Assembly (NCBI GenBank): GCA_035308365.1
Contig: DATGGU010000151.1
Coordinates: forward strand, 28,832-92,831
Length of the DNA: 64,000 nt
Direction of reading: 5' to 3'
Origin: PALSA-505 sp035308365
Lineage (GTDB): Bacteria; Actinomycetota; Actinomycetes; Streptosporangiales; Streptosporangiaceae
Numbering within the stretch: the first letter of the stretch is position 1; each line of letters begins with the position of its first letter. Positions 60,115 to 64,000 of this stretch are shown here, piece by piece. Below the pieces are notes generated by a model, which searched no databases, was not told the origin of the DNA, and saw only the letters and a program-made list of their open reading frames with translations. Both the position numbers and the translations under genes were made by a program.

Positions 60115-60852
60115 ATGAGTAACAGCATGACCGACATCAGGGCCTCGACGATCCTGCCGGCCAGGCGCACGCCGCTGACCCTGCACACCGCCGATGGCCT
60201 GCGCCTGGTCGGCGAGCTCGCGCTGCCGCAGGACCGCGACCCGGTAGCCACCCTGATCTGCCTGCACCCGCTGCCGACCCACGGCGGCATGATGGACAGC
60301 CACCTGCTGCGCAAGGCCTCCTACCGGCTGCCCGCGCTGGCCGACCTGGCGGTCCTGCGGTTCAACACGCGTGGCACCTCGTCGCAGCAGGGCACCAGCG
60401 ACGGTGAGTTCGGTGGCGGCGAGGCCGAACGCGAGGATGTGGCCGCCGCGATCGGCTACTGCGTCGCGACGGGGCTGCCGAGGCTGTGGCTGGCCGGCTG
60501 GTCGTTCGGCACGGAGCTGGCGCTGATGTGGGGGAATGACCCGGCCGTGGAGGGCGCGATCCTGATCTCGCCACCGCTTCGCCGGGCCGGTGACGCGCAC
60601 CTGGATGCCTGGGCGGCGTCCGGGCGGGCGCTGACCGCCCTGGTGCCCGAACTGGACGACTACCTGCAGCCGGATGAGGCCAGGCGCAGGTTCGCCCGGG
60701 TGCCGCAGGCGGAGGTTATCGCCGGGGAACGGGCCAAGCACCTGTGGGTGGGCGAGCCGTATGTGCGTATTGTGCTGAACGAGATCGTGCGCAGGGTCAA
60801 TCCGGCCGCTTGGCCGCTGCCGACCGAGTGGAAGGATTCCGATGAGCGCTAG
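60115..60852 (+). CDS. Alpha/beta hydrolase family protein
   Basis: A 245-residue protein with GGAGG upstream of ATG. ATLICLHPLPTHGGMMDSHL, FNTRGTSSQQG and the nucleophile elbow GWSFGTELAL define an alpha/beta hydrolase of the short serine-hydrolase type. The C-terminal His is probably in RAKHLWVGEP. The substrate is unknown. Its end overlaps the SDR gene by 11 bp, implying a shared pathway. Confidence 0.86.
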   Translation: MSNSMTDIRASTILPARRTPLTLHTADGLRLVGELALPQDRDPVATLICLHPLPTHGGMMDSHLLRKASYRLPALADLAVLRFNTRGTSSQQGTSDGEFGGGEAEREDVAAAIGYCVATGLPRLWLAGWSFGTELALMWGNDPAVEGAILISPPLRRAGDAHLDAWAASGRALTALVPELDDYLQPDEARRRFARVPQAEVIAGERAKHLWVGEPYVRIVLNEIVRRVNPAAWPLPTEWKDSDER

Positions 60853-61612
60853 CCCCTTCGACCTGACCGGGAAGACCGCCTTCGTCACCGGGGCCTCGCG
60901 GGGTATCGGCCGCGCGATAGCCGTCGCGATGGCCGCTGCGGGAGCGGATCTCGCCCTGGTCGCCCGCAGCGAGGACGGCCTGGCCGGGACCGCACGCCTG
61001 ATCGGCGAGCACGGCAGGAAGGCCTTTGTCATCCCAGCCGACGTGACCAGCGAAGAGGCGGTGACGGCGGCGGTAACGGCCGGGATCGAGCGGCTCGGCC
61101 ACATCGACATTGTGGTGAACAACGCGGGCGGCACCAACTTCATGGTCCCGTTCGCCGACCTGCGCCTGCCGGGCTGGGACAAGGTCATGCAGCTCAACGT
61201 GAACTCGACCGTCTACGTCTGCCACGCGGTCGCCCGCCACCTGCTGGAGCGGGGCACCGGCTCGGTGATCAATGTTGCTTCGGTCGGCGGCTTGGCTGCC
61301 GCACCGCTGATCGCCCCTTACGGTGCGTCCAAGGCCGCGGTCATCTCGCTGACCAGGTCGCTGGCGGTGGAGTGGGCTCCGCAGGGAGTCCGGGTCAACG
61401 TGCTCTGCCCCGGCTGGACCGCCACCGACCTCAACCGCGACCTCTGGGAAGACGACGTGGCCGGGCCGGCGACCGTCGCCACCGTGCCCATGCGCCGCTG
61501 GGCGCGGGCAGCGGAAATGGCCGGGCCGGCGGTGTTCCTGGCCAGCGACGCATCCTCCTACATCACCGGCCAGACACTGGTCGTAGACGGGGGCCAGACC
61601 GTCTCGCCCTGA
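60842..61612 (+). CDS. Short-chain dehydrogenase/reductase (FabG-like)
   Basis: A 256-residue classical SDR. The NAD(P) motif is TGASRGIGRA, the structural motif NNAGG, and catalytic Ser/Tyr/Lys lie in INVASVGGLAAAPLIAPYGASKAAV. The C-terminal SSYITGQTLVVDGGQTVSP is typical of FabG-like oxidoreductases. It is translated with the hydrolase gene. An acyl or steroid-like alcohol is possible; the sequence does not decide. Confidence 0.93.
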   Translation: MSASPFDLTGKTAFVTGASRGIGRAIAVAMAAAGADLALVARSEDGLAGTARLIGEHGRKAFVIPADVTSEEAVTAAVTAGIERLGHIDIVVNNAGGTNFMVPFADLRLPGWDKVMQLNVNSTVYVCHAVARHLLERGTGSVINVASVGGLAAAPLIAPYGASKAAVISLTRSLAVEWAPQGVRVNVLCPGWTATDLNRDLWEDDVAGPATVATVPMRRWARAAEMAGPAVFLASDASSYITGQTLVVDGGQTVSP

Positions 61613-61670
61613 GCCAGGCCCAGCGGCGGGGCAACCATGGCCTGTGCCACCCTTCCGGAGATTCGCCCGG

Positions 61671-63308
61671 TCAGCCGGTGAGAACGGCCGCCTGCTCGGG
61701 GTCGGCGGCGGCCAGCGGGGCGCGGCCGGCGATGAGGTCGGCGGCCCGCTCGGCAATGGCGATCGTGGGTGCGTTGGTGTTGCCGCGCGGCACGCTGGGC
61801 ATCACCGAGGCGTCCACCACCCGCAGGCCGGCCACCCCGCGCACCCGAAGCTCCGGGTCGACCACGCTGGTCAGCTTGCTCGCGGCCAGCCGCGAGTCAC
61901 CACCCATGGCACAGGTGCCGACCGGGTGGTACAGGGTGGCAAGATTGTGCCGGATGAAGGTGCGCAGCTCGGCCTCGGTGTCCACGCCGGGGCCCGGCGC
62001 GAACTCGCTCGCGCAGATCTTGGCCATCGGCTTGGCCGCCGCGAACTGCCTGGCCAGCTGCAGTCCCACGACCAGCGGCTCGATGTCGGCGCTGTCCACC
62101 AGATAGCTGGGGTTGATGGCCGGCTTGTGCCTGGGGTCGGCGCTGCGCAGGGTGATTCTGCCCCGGCTGCGCACGTCGACGAGCGTGACCAGCACGGAGA
62201 TGGCGCGCTTGGCCGGATCGGTGAGTCCCTGGTTCTCGTAGGGAGCGGGCAGCGCGTGCCATTGCAGGTCGGGTGCTGGCAGCGCGGGATCCGAGCGGCT
62301 GAACCCGCCGGACTCGGCCACGTTGGTGACCAGCGGCCCGTTGTGCGTGAGCTGCCATCGCATCAGGTTGACCAGGCCGGCCTGCTCCCAGGCCCCGCGG
62401 GTCTTGGGTGTGTGCCACATGGCCGTGACGATGGGGTGGTCGCACAGGTTGGCGCCGACCCCGGGGCTGTCAGCGACCACGTCGATGCCCAGCTCACGCA
62501 GGTGGTCCGCCGGGCCGATGCCGGACAGCATGAGCAGTTGCGGGCTGTTCACCGCCCCGCCTGCCAGAAGGATCTCGCGCTCGGCCCGCGCCGTCTCCGC
62601 CACCCCGCCGTGCAGATAGTGCACCGCGATGGCCCGGCCGTCCGCCACCTCGATCCTGGTGACCAGGGCGTCGGTCCGCACGGTGAGGTTGGGCCGGGTC
62701 ATGGCCGGCCTGAGGTAGGCGTCCGCGGTCGAGCAGCGGCGGCCACCGCGCTGCGTCACCTGGTAGAAGCCGACACCATCCTGCTGCGCACCGTTGAAGT
62801 CGTCGTTGGCCGGCAGGCCGCAGGCCATCGCGGCCTCGACAAAGGCCTTGGTCAGTGGTGACCGGTGCCCGGGGTCCTGCACCCGGAGCGGGCCACCGGC
62901 GCCGTGGTAGGCGGAAGAGCCGCGCGAGTTGTCCTCGGCCCGGCGGAAGTAGGGCAGCAGGTCGGCGTAACCCCAGCCGGCGCACCCGTACTCGTCACGC
63001 CAGGTGTCGTAGTCGTAGCGGTTGCCCCTGATATAGATCATGGCGTTGATCGACGACGAACCGCCCAGGGTCTTGCCTCGTGGCCAGTAGATGCTGCGGC
63101 CGCCCGCGCGGTCCTGCGGGACGGTGCTGTAGTCCCAGTCGTACTGGGTCTTCCACAGCAGGTTGACGGCCGCGGGGATATGGATCTCATCCGCGTCATC
63201 GGGTGGGCCGGCCTCGAGCAGCAGCACCCGGGCGGCCGGGTCCTCGCTCAGCCGCGCGGCCAGGACACATCCCGCGCTGCCCGCACCAATGATGACGTAG
63301 TCGTACAT
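61671..63308 (-). CDS. GMC-family FAD oxidoreductase (choline dehydrogenase-like)
   Basis: A 545-residue protein from ATG at MYDYVIIGAGSAGCVLAARL, the FAD motif. KTLGGSSSINAMIYIRGN and GGAVNSPQLLMLSGIGP are the GMC signatures, and LYHPVGTCAMGG then NTNAPTIAIAERAADLI hold the catalytic His/Asn region. It oxidises an alcohol, with choline, alkanol or polyethylene-glycol type substrates typical. Convergent with the SDR gene. The frame stays open upstream to 63488 but has no coding-like content. Confidence 0.93.
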   Translation of the reverse strand: MYDYVIIGAGSAGCVLAARLSEDPAARVLLLEAGPPDDADEIHIPAAVNLLWKTQYDWDYSTVPQDRAGGRSIYWPRGKTLGGSSSINAMIYIRGNRYDYDTWRDEYGCAGWGYADLLPYFRRAEDNSRGSSAYHGAGGPLRVQDPGHRSPLTKAFVEAAMACGLPANDDFNGAQQDGVGFYQVTQRGGRRCSTADAYLRPAMTRPNLTVRTDALVTRIEVADGRAIAVHYLHGGVAETARAEREILLAGGAVNSPQLLMLSGIGPADHLRELGIDVVADSPGVGANLCDHPIVTAMWHTPKTRGAWEQAGLVNLMRWQLTHNGPLVTNVAESGGFSRSDPALPAPDLQWHALPAPYENQGLTDPAKRAISVLVTLVDVRSRGRITLRSADPRHKPAINPSYLVDSADIEPLVVGLQLARQFAAAKPMAKICASEFAPGPGVDTEAELRTFIRHNLATLYHPVGTCAMGGDSRLAASKLTSVVDPELRVRGVAGLRVVDASVMPSVPRGNTNAPTIAIAERAADLIAGRAPLAAADPEQAAVLTG

Positions 63309-63492
63309 GGCCGCCTCCCGAACGCGGTTCGGACAGGCCAACCTTACTCGGGTGGCGTTACCCGGCGAAGGTGAGCTGGCCCAGAAAACACCGGACTGCA
63401 ATCCTCCGGCGCCGAACAGTAGCCACGCCCACCCTGCCCAGCCACCCACCCTGCCCAGCCACCCACCCGCCACGCGCTGGGCCTGCAACAGC

Positions 63493-63528
63493 AGCTACGC
63501 CCCCGGCTCGCCGGCCGGGGGCGTAGCT
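63493..63528. terminator. 15-bp perfect hairpin
   Basis: AGCTACGCCCCCGGC pairs with its full complement around a 6-nt loop. There is no U-tract. It probably stops transcription arriving from the right of the window or isolates the GMC promoter. Confidence 0.55.
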
Positions 63529-63540
63529 CCCCCCCTGCTG

Positions 63541-63575
63541 GGTACCCGGCGGGCCCCCGAGATCCGCCGGGTACC
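63541..63575. terminator. Second hairpin, 12-bp stem
   Basis: GGTACCCGGCGG pairs with CCGCCGGGTACC around an 11-nt loop, 12 bp beyond the first hairpin, giving a tandem hairpin pair. Confidence 0.5.
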
Positions 63576-63808
63576 GGGTGTCAGGCCATCAGCCGCCCAT
63601 GACACCGGCCATCGGGAAATGACCCGGCCAACGCGGCTCGGCCAGTACAGACAGCCGCCGGAACAACGGCTGTGACTGCGCCTGGACAACCGCTCCGGTC
63701 AACCCCCGATTACTCTATGCATTCATACGATGCCACATCGTGTTCGCGATGTGAATACCCAAGATCCAATTTTCTGATCACGGGCGCCACTCAACTCGTC
63801 ACATAGCG

Positions 63809-63980
63809 GTCGATCCGGGCTTCGTCCCCCTCAGGTGGGTGTCGATCCGGGCTTCGACCGCCTTGAAGGGGGCGAGGGAAGGCGGTGGATGGTCCCATCG
63901 GCCACCTCAGGTGGCGGTGGATGTGCCCATCGGCCACCTCAGGTGGCGGTGGATGTGCCCATCGACCACCTTCGGGCTGG
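63809..63980. repeat. 32-bp tandem repeat array with internal palindrome
   Basis: Units begin at 63809, 63841, 63885, 63917 and 63949; the spacing is 32 bp except for one 44-bp step. The pattern is GTSGAT-N12 followed by CCACCTCAGGTGGCG, whose CCACC-TCA-GGTGG half can form a hairpin. Degenerate copies lie near pncA at 36725. The array ends in a CTGGG-rich stretch at the window edge. Confidence 0.75.
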
Positions 63981-64000
63981 GCTGGCTGGGCTGGGCTGGC

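Larger units (their letters stand above)
63309..63808. other. Gene-free stretch upstream of the GMC gene
   Basis: No convincing gene. It holds the GMC promoter side, about two copies of a 17-bp CCACCCTGCCCAG-type repeat (63420-63470), two strong hairpins (listed separately) and a more AT-rich part near 63705-63780. Confidence 0.6.

Noticed and set aside
63809..63980. CRISPR array at the right edge
   Set aside because: The 32-bp units abut directly with no spacers between them, and no cas gene is present.

Overview
The window is high-GC DNA with actinobacterial gene content: DUF2017, DUF3039, DUF3618, LmeA-type DUF2993, NucS, a CysM/CysO/Mec cysteine route, BTAD/AfsR and ECF regulators, PknD-like kinases and a Scy/DivIVA-like coiled-coil protein. 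Gene order in several blocks (ClpS-DUF2017-Mec-CysO-CysM, RNase PH-RdgB with an Rv1339-like hydrolase, epimerase-thiolase-MeaB next to a polar-growth protein) matches filamentous or related Actinomycetota. I cannot name a species. No phage, plasmid origin, insertion sequence or CRISPR array was seen.

Region 1 (1-9.7 kb) is the accessory part. Leftward and tightly coupled lie a nucleoside-phosphorylase-like effector, a P-loop STAND/NACHT ATPase and a WD40 protein that runs off the left edge. The effector C-terminus and the ATPase N-terminus share a 77-residue death-like/effector-associated domain that aligns without gaps at 35 identities. This is the layout of a two-component STAND conflict or immunity system and is the strongest 'system' candidate here. 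It is followed by a NERD-like protein, a divergent AfsR-type regulator (itself a STAND ATPase), and a Nudix-winged-helix regulator with three matching 23-bp palindromes between it and a small secreted peptide.

Region 2 (9.8-19 kb) is a Ser/Thr phosphosignalling island: an Rv1747-like FHA-FHA-ABC exporter, two tandem PknD-like kinases with extracellular propellers, and an LmeA-like protein. Region 3 (19-24 kb) is a ribose-type ABC importer with a LacI regulator and two matching operators; the ATPase carries an intragenic 33-bp minisatellite. Region 4 (24-37.4 kb) holds housekeeping genes (Bcp, RdgB, RNase PH, an MBL phosphodiesterase, CysM/CysO/Mec, ClpS, PncB, PncA), a beta-helix secreted protein, an unusual UAG-anticodon tRNA and several broken genes, including a proS pseudogene with two internal deletions.

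Region 5 (37.7-52 kb) has YqgE, malic enzyme, a thioredoxin-TPR protein, an isobutyryl-CoA-mutase-type large subunit with a 20-bp palindromic operator, an ECF sigma with a membrane partner, MeaB, thiolase, methylmalonyl-CoA epimerase and the Scy-like protein. Region 6 (52-63.3 kb) has a PRC-barrel protein, aldehyde dehydrogenase, a RibD-like fusion in reversed domain order, a THUMP-like methyltransferase, an LCP ligase, NucS, a hydrolase-SDR pair and a GMC oxidoreductase. The right end holds hairpins and a 32-bp tandem repeat also found near pncA.

A recurring feature is tandem duplication of gene 3' ends including the stop codon (at about 18.7, 31.5 and 34.2 kb).
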